Positions 26,738-35,444 of a stretch of DNA of 64,000 bases are shown piece by piece (within the stretch, counting starts at the first letter, position 1; each line of letters opens with the position of its first letter). The DNA comes from JAOPZW01 sp963806015 (GTDB taxonomy: Bacteria; Actinomycetota; Thermoleophilia; Solirubrobacterales; Solirubrobacteraceae): assembly GCA_963806015.1 (NCBI GenBank), contig CAWDWM010000010.1, positions 124,001 through 188,000 of the forward strand, read 5' to 3'. The notes under the pieces were generated by a model. That model saw only the letters and a list, made by a program, of their open reading frames with translations. It was not told the DNA's origin and searched no databases. A program made the translations under genes and the position numbers.

Positions 26738-27772
26738 TTGGTGCATTCGCGGGGTCCCGTGTTGCAGGTTGCCTGGGACGCTTGGGGGGTGTGCTGCGAT
26801 GTTCATCGCATTGATGAATTTGACGACACACCCCCTACCCGAGCGGTCGCGGAGCTCGCCGCCGGGCAGTGGGGGGTGGTGTCGCGCGAACAGCTGCGCG
26901 CGCTGGGCTTGGGTCGCGGGGCGATCGATGGGCGGCTGCGGGCCGGAGCCCTACGGCGAGTCCACCACGGCGTCTACGCGGTCGCCGGCGCGGTGCTCCC
27001 TAGGGAGGGCCGCTGGTTGGCGGCGGTCCTCGCCTGCGGCGACCGCGCGGTCCTGAGTCACGTGAGCGCCGCCGTGCACTGGGGCCTCCTGCAATACGAC
27101 GCGCCGCGCCCCGAGGTGACCGCCCCCGCGTCGCGGCGCCAGGTCCCGGGGATCCGCCTGCACCGTTCTCGCTGCCTCGATGCCCAGGACACCACCACCC
27201 ACCAGGGCATCCCAACCACGACGGTCCACCGCACGCTGCTGGACATCGCCGCCGACGCCCCAGACCACCACCTCGAACGAGCGCTCGCGCAGGCCGAGAA
27301 ACTCCGCCTCTACGACCACACAGCGATCGAAGACGTCATCGCCCGGGCCAACGGCCACAAGGGCACCAAGCGTCTCACCCAAGCGATCGCGGACGACCCG
27401 CAATGGACGCGCAGCGAGCTGGAGCGTCGCATGCGCAAGCTCGCCCGCGAGCACAAGCTCCCGCGACCCCTGAGCAACCACACCCTCGATGCCCCCGACC
27501 ACCCCGGCCTGGAGGCCGACTTCTACTTCCCGACGCACCACCTCGTCGTGGAGACCGACGGGTGGACCGACCACCACACAAGACAGGCGTTCGAAGCCGA
27601 CCGCGCCAAGGACGCCGCGCTGACCGCCGCCGGCTACACCGTCATGCGCTTCACCTGGCGCCAACTCCGCGACGACCCCCACACCGTCGCCGAGCGCCTC
27701 AGAGCCACCATGGGCTACGACGCCGCCAGCGCCTCCCGGAACGCGTCGAGCTCGGGCTCCTCGATCGAATAG
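26738..27772 (+). CDS. AbiEi-like N-terminus with DUF559 endonuclease-like C-terminus
   Basis: 344 residues at most; the GTG start is uncertain, and GTG 26789 giving VCCDVHRIDEF is an alternative. The N-terminal winged-helix part (GVVSREQLRALGLGRGAID, near residue 45) resembles the AbiEi antitoxin domain. The C-terminus has ADFYFPTHHLVVETDGWTDH near 268 and YTVMRFTWRQL near 305, the Vsr/PD-(D/E)xK-like core of DUF559 proteins, with Asp, Glu-x-Asp and a late basic strand. This fusion is common in actinobacteria, often as many paralogues; its role is unknown. No AbiEii toxin gene is adjacent. The last 58 bases overlap panB. Confidence 0.82.
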   Translation: MVHSRGPVLQVAWDAWGVCCDVHRIDEFDDTPPTRAVAELAAGQWGVVSREQLRALGLGRGAIDGRLRAGALRRVHHGVYAVAGAVLPREGRWLAAVLACGDRAVLSHVSAAVHWGLLQYDAPRPEVTAPASRRQVPGIRLHRSRCLDAQDTTTHQGIPTTTVHRTLLDIAADAPDHHLERALAQAEKLRLYDHTAIEDVIARANGHKGTKRLTQAIADDPQWTRSELERRMRKLAREHKLPRPLSNHTLDAPDHPGLEADFYFPTHHLVVETDGWTDHHTRQAFEADRAKDAALTAAGYTVMRFTWRQLRDDPHTVAERLRATMGYDAASASRNASSSGSSIE

Positions 27773-28608
27773 CCGTGCTCGGGGCCGGGGTAGCGGCCGG
27801 TGCGGACGTCGTCGGCGTAGGCGGAGACGCCCGCGGCCATCTCGTCCTGCAGGGAGGCGTAGCGCTTGACGAAGCGCGCGCCGAGGCCCTCGCGGATGCC
27901 GAGCAGGTCGTGGAAGACGAGCACCTGCCCGTCGGTGGCCGGGCCGGCGCCGATGCCGATGACCGGGATGTCGATGAGCGGCATGAGCTCGGCGGCCACC
28001 GCGCTGGGGATGGCCTCGAAGACCAGGCTGAAGCACCCGGCCTCCTGCAGCGCGAGTGCTTCACCGGCGATGCGCGAAGCGGCGCCCGCCGTGCGCCCCT
28101 GCGCGCGGTAGCCGCCCAGGGCGGTCGAGGTCTGCGGCGTCAGGCCGACGTGGCCCATCACCGGGATGCCGGCCTGCGTGATGGCCCGCGCCCGCGCGAC
28201 GCTGACGGCACCGCCGCCCTCGAGCTTGACCGCGTCGCAGCCGGCCTCCTTGACGAAGCGGAAGGCGGTCTGCACCGCCTGCTCGTCGGAGACCTCGTAG
28301 GAGCCGAAGGGCAGGTCGCCGATGAGAAACGGGTTGCGCAACCCCCGCCGCGTCGCCCGCGCCAGGACGAGCATCTCGTCGAGCGAGACGCCCACGGTGC
28401 TGGGATAGCCGAGCACGGTCATCGCGCCCGAGTCGCCGACGAGGACGAGGTCGACGCCGGCCGCCTCGGCGGCGCGGGCGCTCGGGAAGTCGTAGGCGGT
28501 GACCATGACGATCGGCTCGCCGAGGCGCTTCTTCTCGAACAGCCGGGGCAGGGTCATGGGCAGGCGCGAGGCGTCCGCCGGCGGTTGGATGTTCGGATGT
28601 GCGCTCAT
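27715..28608 (-). CDS. panB: 3-methyl-2-oxobutanoate hydroxymethyltransferase
   Basis: 297 residues from ATG 28608, seven bases after panC. PanB makes ketopantoate from 2-oxoisovalerate and methylene-THF, the first step of pantothenate synthesis. VMVTAYDFPSARAAEAAGVD near residue 36, LVGDSGAMTVLGY near 58, KLEGGGAV near 131 and VMGHVGLTPQTS near 150 are conserved PanB motifs, including metal- and substrate-binding Asp, Glu and Lys. The C-terminus is slightly extended and overlaps the DUF559 gene on the other strand. It is the last gene of a DUF2520-panC-panB operon. Confidence 0.96.
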   Translation of the reverse strand: MSAHPNIQPPADASRLPMTLPRLFEKKRLGEPIVMVTAYDFPSARAAEAAGVDLVLVGDSGAMTVLGYPSTVGVSLDEMLVLARATRRGLRNPFLIGDLPFGSYEVSDEQAVQTAFRFVKEAGCDAVKLEGGGAVSVARARAITQAGIPVMGHVGLTPQTSTALGGYRAQGRTAGAASRIAGEALALQEAGCFSLVFEAIPSAVAAELMPLIDIPVIGIGAGPATDGQVLVFHDLLGIREGLGARFVKRYASLQDEMAAGVSAYADDVRTGRYPGPEHGYSIEEPELDAFREALAAS

Positions 28609-28615
28609 TGCGAGA

Positions 28616-29479
28616 TCAGCCTCCCGGCCGTCCGTTGGCATTGAGGATCGTGTTGTCGATGAGACGGGTGGAACCGACGCTGGCGGCCACGGCGACGAGG
28701 ACCTCGCCGTCGACGCGCGCGACGGGCGACAGGTCGTCGGTGCGGACGAACTCGAGGTAGTCGGGCTCGATGCCGCGCCCGCGCATCGCCGCCAGCGCGG
28801 CGTCGCGCAGCGCGCCCGCGTCGCGCTCGCCCGCGGTCAGCGACGCCTCGGCGGCCGCCAGGGCGTCGCGCAACGCGAGCGCTCGCTCGCGGTCGGCGCC
28901 GCGCAGGTGGACGTTGCGGCTCGAGAGCGCGAGCCCGTCGGCCTCGCGCACGGTCGGGCACACCTCGATGCGCACGGGCAGATCGAGGTCGCGCACCAGG
29001 CGGCGAATGACCAGCGCCTGCTGCGCGTCCTTCTGGCCGAAGAACGATACATCGGGGCCGACCATGTTCAGCAGCTTGGTGACTACCGTCGCGACGCCGT
29101 CGAAGTGACCGACGCCGCGGTACTCGCCCTCGAGCGTCTCCGTGACGCCGGCGACGTGCACGGTGGTCGCGAAGCCGGGCGGATAGACCTCGGCGAGCTG
29201 CGGAGCGAAGAGCACGTCGGCGCCCGCCTCGGCCGCCAGGGCGCTGTCGCGGGCCTCGTCGCGCGGGTAGGCCGCCAGGTCGCTGGACTCGTTGAACTGG
29301 GCCGGGTTGACGAAGAGCGAGACGACGACCTCGTCGCACGTGGCGCGCGCGCGGCGGATGAGGCTCAGATGGCCGTCGTGCAGCGCGCCCATGGTCGGGA
29401 CGAGGCCGATGACGCGCTCGGCGCGGCGCGCCTCGCGCAGCGCCGCGCGCACTTCGGCAACGGTGCGCACCGTCCTCAT
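28616..29479 (-). CDS. panC: Pantothenate synthetase
   Basis: 287 residues, usual length. The ATP-dependent ligase joins pantoate and beta-alanine. VPTMGALHDGHLSLIRRA near residue 27 holds the HIGH-type nucleotide site, FVNPAQFNE near 57, FFGQKDAQQ near 146 and the KMSKS-like LSSRNVHL near 184. It overlaps the DUF2520 gene by four bases. panD is not in the window. Confidence 0.97.
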   Translation of the reverse strand: MRTVRTVAEVRAALREARRAERVIGLVPTMGALHDGHLSLIRRARATCDEVVVSLFVNPAQFNESSDLAAYPRDEARDSALAAEAGADVLFAPQLAEVYPPGFATTVHVAGVTETLEGEYRGVGHFDGVATVVTKLLNMVGPDVSFFGQKDAQQALVIRRLVRDLDLPVRIEVCPTVREADGLALSSRNVHLRGADRERALALRDALAAAEASLTAGERDAGALRDAALAAMRGRGIEPDYLEFVRTDDLSPVARVDGEVLVAVAASVGSTRLIDNTILNANGRPGG

Positions 29480-30159
29480 GCCGCCACCGCCCGCGTCGCC
29501 CCGGCGAGGACGTCGTAGAGCTCGAGCAGTTCGGGCGCACGCTCGGCAATGGCCTCGCGGTGGCGCGCCACGGTGGCCTCGTCACCGCGGGCGATGGGCC
29601 CGGTCAGCGAGGCGTCGCCCTCGATCGCCCAGCGCTCGACCGCCGCGCGCACCAGCGGGACGAGCAGCCCGCGCTCGACGCCCGCCGTGGCCGCCAGCCG
29701 CGCCGCCGCGGACTCGAGCGTGACCAGGAAGTTGGCGGCCATCGACGCGGCGGCGTGGTAGGCCGTGCGGTCCTCGTCGGCGATCTCGAAGGCGCGCATC
29801 TCCAGCGTGGCGGCCAGCCGCCGGGCGAGATCCAGGGCGCGCGGGGTCGACCCGCCGATCGCGCATCCGGCGCCGGCGAAGTCGGCGCCCGTGTACGTGA
29901 CGGTCATGAGCGGGTGCAGCGCGAAGGCCTCGTGTGGGGCGAGCACGCCGAGCCCCGTCGCGCCCGAGCAGTGCCCGACCAGCGGCCCCGGGACGATGGC
30001 CGCCGCGGCAGCGGCGATCTCCGCGTCGGGGACGCAGAGCAGGACGACGTCGGCGCCCGCGCCCGCGTATCCGCGGCCGTGCGGATCCGCCGTCCGCAGA
30101 GCGGAGGCCAGGGCGCGGCCGAGGCGGCCGTTGCCCACGATGGCGATCGTGTCTTGCAT
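29476..30159 (-). CDS. Rossmann/DUF2520 protein, possible ketopantoate reductase (PanG-like)
   Basis: 227 residues. NAD(P)-binding start IAIVGNGRLGRALASAL at residue 5, then GHCSGATGLGVLAPHEAFALHPL near 82 and the DUF2520 helical domain with AYHAAASMAANFLVTL near 140. As I recall, the alternative ketopantoate reductase PanG of Francisella belongs to this group. Being first in an operon with panC and panB, with no panE in view, supports the missing reduction of ketopantoate to pantoate. That role is inference; a general oxidoreductase is the alternative. Confidence 0.85.
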   Translation of the reverse strand: MQDTIAIVGNGRLGRALASALRTADPHGRGYAGAGADVVLLCVPDAEIAAAAAAIVPGPLVGHCSGATGLGVLAPHEAFALHPLMTVTYTGADFAGAGCAIGGSTPRALDLARRLAATLEMRAFEIADEDRTAYHAAASMAANFLVTLESAAARLAATAGVERGLLVPLVRAAVERWAIEGDASLTGPIARGDEATVARHREAIAERAPELLELYDVLAGATRAVAA

Positions 30160-30284
30160 CTGATGTCGGATCCAGCCCCCGATTCGGGGTGCCGGTCACT
30201 TGCTGTCCCACAAGATTACCCCCTCGCAGGCATGGAACCACGCAGGTTGCGGCTTGTAGCCGAACCGACAGCCGCCCCTCGGTC

Positions 30285-30290
30285 TACGCT
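30285..30290 (+). promoter_or_regulatory. -10 element of the uracil-DNA glycosylase gene
   Basis: TACGCT, six bases before the GTG start codon, the near-leaderless arrangement. No ribosome-binding site is present. Confidence 0.5.
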
Positions 30291-30296
30291 TTGATC

Positions 30297-31019
30297 GTGC
30301 CGCCTTCGAAGCAGGAGCGCCGGGAGGCGCTCAAGGACGTCTACCTCCAGGCGCGGGATTGCCCCCGCTGCCCGCAGCTCGTCGCCACCCGCAACACCGT
30401 GGTCTTCGGCTCGGGCAATGCCGACGCCGACCTCATGTTCGTCGGCGAGGCGCCGGGCAAGAACGAGGACGAGCAGGGCCTCCCGTTCGTCGGGCAGGCC
30501 GGGAAGCTGCTCGACCGGCTGCTGGGGGAGATCGGGCTGACGCGCGCCGACGTCTTCATCGCCAACGTGTTGAAGTGCCGGCCGCCCGGCAACCGCGATC
30601 CGCACCCCGAGGAGATCGAGAACTGCCAGGACTACCTCCTGCGCCAGGTCGAGCTCATCGAGCCGCGCGTCATCTGCACGCTGGGGAACTTCGCCACCAA
30701 GCTCCTGCGGGCCGACCCGACCGGGATCACGCGCCTGCACGGACAGGAGGAGGTGCGCGTCATCGGCGCCCGTGCGGTGCGGCTGTACCCGATCTTCCAT
30801 CCCGCGGCGGCGCTCTACACGCCCTCCAACGTCGAGGTGCTGCGCACCGACTTCGCGCGGCTCCCCGAGCTGCTGGCGATGGCGCCCCCGCCGCAGCCGG
30901 GGCGGGAGGAGCCGCCCGAGCCGGCCGTTCCGGAGCCCGAGCTCGCGGAGCCGGTGGAGGTTCCCGCGCTCGAGTCCGTCGCCGTGGCGGTCGACGACCG
31001 TCAGATGGGTCTCTTCTGA
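30297..31019 (+). CDS. Family 4 uracil-DNA glycosylase (iron-sulfur)
   Basis: 240 residues, GTG start after a TACGCT box. It removes uracil from DNA. CPRCPQL near residue 21 and the later NVLKCRPPGNRDP and ENCQDYL supply the four [4Fe-4S] cysteines. MFVGEAPGKNEDEQGLPFVG near 47 is the catalytic motif of family 4/5 UDGs, and YPIFHPAAALY near 163 is the substrate-binding His loop. The C-terminus has an acidic, proline-rich tail ending DDRQMGLF, which resembles a sliding-clamp-binding peptide (QxxLF). It overlaps the methyltransferase by one base. Confidence 0.95.
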   Translation: MPPSKQERREALKDVYLQARDCPRCPQLVATRNTVVFGSGNADADLMFVGEAPGKNEDEQGLPFVGQAGKLLDRLLGEIGLTRADVFIANVLKCRPPGNRDPHPEEIENCQDYLLRQVELIEPRVICTLGNFATKLLRADPTGITRLHGQEEVRVIGARAVRLYPIFHPAAALYTPSNVEVLRTDFARLPELLAMAPPPQPGREEPPEPAVPEPELAEPVEVPALESVAVAVDDRQMGLF

Positions 31020-31744
31020 TGGTCCACCCCGCCGCCGCCACCGGCTTCGCGCGCTCGGTGGAGGCCTACGAGCGGGCGCGCCCGGACTACCCGCCCGAGG
31101 CGATCGCGTGGCTGGCGCAGGAGCTCGATCTGCGCGCCGGGCGCACGGTGGTCGATCTCGCCGCGGGCAGCGGCAAGCTCACCCGCCCGCTGGCCGCTCT
31201 GGGCTGCGAGGTGATCGCCATCGAGCCCGTGGCCGAGATGCGCGCTGCCATCGGTCCGACGGCCCGGGCCCTCGACGGCACGGCCGAAGCCATGCCGCTC
31301 CCCGACGATAGCGCCGACGCCGTCACCGTCGGCCAGGCCTTCCACTGGTTCGACGGGCCGGTGGCACTGGCCGAGATCGAGCGCGTGCTGCGCCCCGGCG
31401 GCGCGCTCGTGCTCGTGTGGAACCGCCGGCCGGTCGAGTCGTCGGCCCTGCACGCCGCGATCAGCGAGATCATCGATCCCTATCGCGGCGACGCGCCGGC
31501 GCACGCCAGCGGCGCGTGGCGCGACGCCTTCGCCGGCCGCGAGCTGAGCGAGCGGCTGTTCGAGTTCACCCAGCGCCTCGACGCCGACGGGCTGGCGGAC
31601 CGCGTCGGGTCCACGAGCTTCGTCGCCGCGCTCGACGACGAGCAGCGCCTGCCGCTGCTCGATCGCGTGCGCGCGCTCGCCGACGACGGGCCGGTCGACG
31701 TGCCCTACGCCTGCGAGCTGCACCTCTGGCGTCCGCAGGGTTGA
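31019..31744 (+). CDS. SAM-dependent methyltransferase
   Basis: 241 residues, TGATG overlap with the glycosylase gene. FARSVEAYERARPDYPPEAI at residue 10 is the lead-in of Methyltransf_11 proteins, motif I is VVDLAAGSGKLTRPLAALGC near 43, and VGQAFHWFDGPVALAEIERV near 103 is the post-II motif. This subgroup is common and mostly uncharacterised. The acceptor is unknown and the link to uracil repair may be only positional. Confidence 0.88.
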   Translation: MVHPAAATGFARSVEAYERARPDYPPEAIAWLAQELDLRAGRTVVDLAAGSGKLTRPLAALGCEVIAIEPVAEMRAAIGPTARALDGTAEAMPLPDDSADAVTVGQAFHWFDGPVALAEIERVLRPGGALVLVWNRRPVESSALHAAISEIIDPYRGDAPAHASGAWRDAFAGRELSERLFEFTQRLDADGLADRVGSTSFVAALDDEQRLPLLDRVRALADDGPVDVPYACELHLWRPQG

Positions 31745-31776
31745 CGTAACGCCACGCGGAGCGGAGCATCGCGCAC

Positions 31777-32304
31777 GTGATGCGCGCCTCCGACCGCGAT
31801 CGCGAGCGGGCCGTCGCCCTGCTGCGGGCGCGCTGCCTGGAGGGCTACCTGAGCGTCGACACCTTCGAGCACCGTCTCGAGCGCGCGTTGCGCGCGCGAT
31901 CGGCCGCCGAGCTGCGCGCCCTGGTCGCCGACGTGGCGCGCGGCGGGTGGCCGTGGCTGCGCCGGCGCGCGCGCTGGACGGCGCCCGCGGCGCACGTGGC
32001 GCTGCCCACGGCCGGGACGATCATCGTCGGGCGCAGCCGCGGCTGCGACGTCGTGATGAGCGAGCCGACGGTGTCGCGCCGGCACCTCGAGCTGCGCGCC
32101 ATCGACGGCGCCTGGCTGGCGGTCGATCTGCGCTCCAGCAACGGCACCTGGCTGCTGGGACGGCGCGTGCGCCGCGCGCGCGTGCGGCCCGGCGACGAGA
32201 TCGTGCTCGGCGACCGCGCCGTGGTGCTCGAGAGCCCGCCGCCGGCTCACCGCGCCGATCAGGCGTTGCGCAACAGCGCGTCCCCGACGGGAGTGCGCGA
32301 GTAG
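31777..32304 (+). CDS. DUF1707-FHA protein
   Basis: 175 residues from GTG 31777 (ATG 31780 is equally possible). The N-terminal DUF1707 domain has RASDRDRERAVALLRARCLE, a short helical domain frequent in actinobacterial membrane and signalling proteins. The C-terminal FHA domain (TIIVGRSRGCDVVMSEPTVS near residue 85, RRHLEL and SSNGTWLLGRRVR) binds phosphothreonine peptides, so it is probably read by a Ser/Thr kinase pathway. No membrane segment is present. The 3' end overlaps the convergent ArsR gene by 46 bases. Confidence 0.9.
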   Translation: MMRASDRDRERAVALLRARCLEGYLSVDTFEHRLERALRARSAAELRALVADVARGGWPWLRRRARWTAPAAHVALPTAGTIIVGRSRGCDVVMSEPTVSRRHLELRAIDGAWLAVDLRSSNGTWLLGRRVRRARVRPGDEIVLGDRAVVLESPPPAHRADQALRNSASPTGVRE

Positions 32305-33236
32305 AGCACGCGGCGCCCGTCGCGGGCGGCCTGCACCAGCCCCGCGCGGCGCAGGACGCCCAGGTGCTCGTTGACCCCGGCCGGCGAGGCGCCGAGGCGC
32401 TGTGCCAGGTCGCTCGTCGCCGCCGGCGTGCCCAGCGTCGCGAGGATCGCCGCCCGGCGACGGCCCAGCAGATCCGCGAGCGCCTCGCCGTCGCCGCCGG
32501 CCGGCGGCGCCCACAGCGTCCCGAGCCCGCGCGGCGTGTAGACCAGCGCCGGCTGCCAGGGCTCGTCGACCATCGCGAACACGCGCGGCCACGCGAACGC
32601 GGCCGGGACGAGGAGCAGCCCGCGCCCGCGCAGATCCACGTCCTGCTCGTAGCGGCGCTCGACCTCCAGCGTGCCGTCGCGCCAGCGCACCTGGTGATGG
32701 AGGTCCTCGAAGACCTCGATCGCGCCGCCCGCGGTCAGGCGGCGCGCGCGATGCAGGATGTCGCTCTCCAGCGCGGCGCGGATCTCCTGCCACCACGGCG
32801 CGATGGCGCGCTCGAAGTAGCCCGCCATCACCGTGGTGAGCTCGGCGAGCCCGCGCGGGGGATCGTCGAGCAGCGTCCGCACGGCGGGCGGCACGGCCGT
32901 GCCTCCCTCGAAGCGCCAGCCGATCTCCACCGCGACGCGCTCGGGGGGCGTGGCGCGCACGCGGGCGAGCTCGTCGTCGAGCTCGGCCAGCGGCGTGGTG
33001 GGGGGCGGGGCCAGGAAGTCCGGCACGTAGCCGCGCGCCGACGAGATGGCGAGCAGGTCCAGCAGCTCGTAGTCGAAGCCCTCCAGGCGCCGCCGAGCGG
33101 CGCGCGCCCACGGCAGGTGCAGCGAGTGCGCGGCCGGATCGCGCAGCACGTCCGTGCTCCACGTCAGGTCGAAGAGCGGCGAGATCGCGAAGCGCGTGCG
33201 GACGAGGTCCTCGTGGCCGAAGTGAAACCGGATCAC
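32259..33236 (-). CDS. ArsR-type regulator with DUF5937 domain
   Basis: 325 residues from GTG 33236, giving the usual N-terminus MIRFHFGHEDLVRTRFAISP; GTG 33254 would add six and lies in a hairpin. The N-terminal 240 residues are the DUF5937-type domain, and the C-terminal winged helix has LGTPAATSDLAQRLGASPAG near 266 and HLGVLRRAGLVQAARDGRRV near 288. The regulator domain at the C-terminal end is normal for this group. Ligand and targets are unknown. It is downstream of the HD-GYP gene on the same strand. Confidence 0.88.
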   Translation of the reverse strand: MIRFHFGHEDLVRTRFAISPLFDLTWSTDVLRDPAAHSLHLPWARAARRRLEGFDYELLDLLAISSARGYVPDFLAPPPTTPLAELDDELARVRATPPERVAVEIGWRFEGGTAVPPAVRTLLDDPPRGLAELTTVMAGYFERAIAPWWQEIRAALESDILHRARRLTAGGAIEVFEDLHHQVRWRDGTLEVERRYEQDVDLRGRGLLLVPAAFAWPRVFAMVDEPWQPALVYTPRGLGTLWAPPAGGDGEALADLLGRRRAAILATLGTPAATSDLAQRLGASPAGVNEHLGVLRRAGLVQAARDGRRVLYSRTPVGDALLRNA

Positions 33237-33247
33237 GTCCAGATTCT

Positions 33248-33271
33248 CGCTCACCCTTCGGGTGAGAGCGA
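33248..33271. terminator. TTCG-tetraloop hairpin between HD-GYP and ArsR genes
   Basis: CTCACC pairs with GGTGAG around C-TTCG-G, and the stem extends to CGCTCACC/GGTGAGAGCG with one bulge. On the minus strand it follows the HD-GYP stop by a few bases and precedes the ArsR start, so it may end the first transcript or attenuate the second. Confidence 0.45.
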
Positions 33272-33279
33272 ATCGTTGC

Positions 33280-34641
33280 TCAGGCGGCGAGCTCGAGCAG
33301 CACGCGCGCCGGGCGGTGCTCGGGGTGCTTGGCCACCGTCAGCAGCAGCGCGTCGACGATGGCCGGGTCGAACTGCGAGCCCGAGCAGCGCTCGAGCTCG
33401 GCGACGGCGTCGGCCACCGGCAGAGCGGCTCGGTAAGGCCGGTTGGTGGTCATCGCGCTGTACGTGTCGCAGGCGCAGATGATGCGCGCCGCGAGCGGGA
33501 TAGCCTCGCCGGCGATGCCATCCGGGTATCCGCGGCCGTCCCAGCGCTCGTGGTGGTGGCGGACGATGGTCCCGACCTCGGCCAGCACGCCACCGACGCG
33601 CTCGAGCATCTCCTGCCCGTGGATGGGATGGAGCTTGACGAGCGCGAACTCCTCGTCGGTCAGCTTGCCCGGCTTGTTGATTATCTCGTCGGCCACGCGG
33701 ATCTTGCCGATGTCGTGCAGGAGCGCGGCGAACTCGAGGTTGCGCCGGCCGCGGGCATCGAGCTTGAGGGTGTCGCCGACCGCAAGGGAGAGCGCGACGA
33801 CGCCGTGGCTGTGCTCACCGCCGGTGTAGGCATCGTCGGCCTCGAGGAGGTCGCTCATGAGCAGAGCGGTGCCCCGGTAGGCGTGCGAGAGCGCGAGCGC
33901 CTTGTCGATGTGCGCGCGCCGCTCGCGCGCGAAGAGTGCGAGCAGGCCCATGATCGGCAGCACCAGGGCCACCGCGAGCGGCTGGCGCTGGCCCGCCACC
34001 CCTGCGAGGACGCCGACCGGGGCGAGCGCGGCGTCGACCGCGAGCACCCAGACGAACGGGCGCAGCTGCAGTTGCGGCGACGTTCCCAGAGCGAGCCAGA
34101 TCCGCAGCCCGGTGAAGCCGGCATCGAAGAGCGCCTGCACACCGAGGGCCAGGACCAGAACGGGCCAGTCCTCGAGGCCCACATGTGCCGGCCCCAGCGC
34201 GGCCATGACCAGCGCCGGCCCGACCGCGTACCAGGCGTCCGGGAGCACGAACACGGCGCGCGTGGGGTGGACGTCACGACGCACATACGACGGCAGACGC
34301 CCGATCAGCAGACCGGTCGCGACGAGCAGCGGCACCAGCGCCGGCGGGGCCAAGATGAGCATCGGCATGAGCACGAGCTGGCTCGGGACCGTGTAGCCGA
34401 TCCCCACTTCGAACTGAACCTGCTGGGCGACGACGAAGGCCGCGATCAGGCCGAGCGCGACGAGCGGCGACACGCTGCGCTCGGACGGTGCCAGGATCGC
34501 CAGCGCCGCGACGGCGGCGAGCAGCAGCGCCCCGAGCGCCATCTCGGCGCGCAGCTCGCGGACCGGCAGGGCCGCGGCGGCACGATCAGGTGCGTTGCCG
34601 AGGAGCTCCTCGACGTAGGGGTCGTCGTCTGCGATGGCCAT
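33280..34641 (-). CDS. Membrane-bound HD-GYP phosphohydrolase
   Basis: 453 residues. The N-terminal half holds about six membrane helices (residues 30-215), followed by an HD-GYP domain with LLHDIGKIRVADEIINKPGK near 296, VRHHHERWDGRGYPDGIAG near 347 and CDTYSAMTTNRPYR near 375. Both the HD metal pair and the full GYP motif are intact, so activity on cyclic dinucleotides, probably c-di-GMP, or a related compound is likely. No GGDEF or EAL partner is in the window. It stands as its own unit. Confidence 0.92.
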   Translation of the reverse strand: MAIADDDPYVEELLGNAPDRAAAALPVRELRAEMALGALLLAAVAALAILAPSERSVSPLVALGLIAAFVVAQQVQFEVGIGYTVPSQLVLMPMLILAPPALVPLLVATGLLIGRLPSYVRRDVHPTRAVFVLPDAWYAVGPALVMAALGPAHVGLEDWPVLVLALGVQALFDAGFTGLRIWLALGTSPQLQLRPFVWVLAVDAALAPVGVLAGVAGQRQPLAVALVLPIMGLLALFARERRAHIDKALALSHAYRGTALLMSDLLEADDAYTGGEHSHGVVALSLAVGDTLKLDARGRRNLEFAALLHDIGKIRVADEIINKPGKLTDEEFALVKLHPIHGQEMLERVGGVLAEVGTIVRHHHERWDGRGYPDGIAGEAIPLAARIICACDTYSAMTTNRPYRAALPVADAVAELERCSGSQFDPAIVDALLLTVAKHPEHRPARVLLELAA

Positions 34642-34792
34642 GGCGCACCCCCTTCATCGGCGCGCGCGAGGGGTAGGAGCACCATCTTCTGGACGCATGT
34701 TCGGGACCGTTGGGCGCACGTTCATGTCCGCTCGGCGGTATGCCGAAGCCGCCTGTGGACGCCGAACGGCGACACGGACATCACAGGGGGAC

Positions 34793-35431
34793 ATGCTTAT
34801 GACAAGGACGTCACTACTTCGCCGGGGGCTCCCTGGTCTGCTCGCGGCACTGGCGCTGGCCGCCGTGCCTGCTGCGGCCTCGGCGGACGGGCTCAACGTC
34901 GGGCTCAGTGGTTGCCCCACGCAGCCGACATCACATCCATTCGCGCGCTGGCTCGACGGCAGCAACTACGTGCTGGCACCGGGCGGCACGTTCGAAGGCT
35001 CGCTCGACGGTTGGAAGCTGACCGGCGGCGCCAAGGTCGTCGCGGGCAGCGAGCCGTTCGCTGTTCACGGCGCGGGTGAGAAGAACGCGCTGTCGCTGCC
35101 GTCCGGCAGCTCGGCGACCACCCCCCAGGTGTGCGTCAACGTGCTCGATCCGACCATGCGCTTCTTCGCGGCGAACGACGGCGGCCTGCTGTCGCTCATG
35201 AGCATCTCGATCCTCTACTACCCGCCGGGTGGCGGAGTCATCACGCTGCCGCTGGGCGTCAACGTCGGCGGCAAGGCCTGGGCGCCCTCACTGCCGACGC
35301 TCGTCACCGCGAACCTCCTCGGTGTCCTGAACGGCGGCCAGGCGAACGTCGCCTTCCGCTTCAGCCCGATCGGGCTCGGCGCGAAGTGGCGGATCGACGA
35401 CGTGTACGTCGACCCCATGGCGCGCCACTAA
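34793..35431 (+). CDS. Secreted protein of unknown function
   Basis: 212 residues; ATG with AGGGGG four bases upstream. Signal peptide SLLRRGLPGLLAALALAAVP, with cleavage probably after ASA near residue 31. The mature part looks like a beta-sandwich (YVLAPGGTFEGSLDGWKLTG near 59, WRIDDVYVDP at the end), similar in pattern to carbohydrate-binding-type domains that wrap around a DGW core. Two cysteines could form a disulfide. Similar secreted proteins are frequent in Solirubrobacterales. No enzyme motif is visible. Confidence 0.8.
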   Translation: MLMTRTSLLRRGLPGLLAALALAAVPAAASADGLNVGLSGCPTQPTSHPFARWLDGSNYVLAPGGTFEGSLDGWKLTGGAKVVAGSEPFAVHGAGEKNALSLPSGSSATTPQVCVNVLDPTMRFFAANDGGLLSLMSISILYYPPGGGVITLPLGVNVGGKAWAPSLPTLVTANLLGVLNGGQANVAFRFSPIGLGAKWRIDDVYVDPMARH

Positions 35432-35444
35432 CCGTCCGGCTGCG

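Noticed and set aside
26738..27772. Type IV toxin-antitoxin system
   Set aside because: Only the AbiEi-like domain is present, fused to a nuclease-like domain; no AbiEii toxin gene is adjacent.
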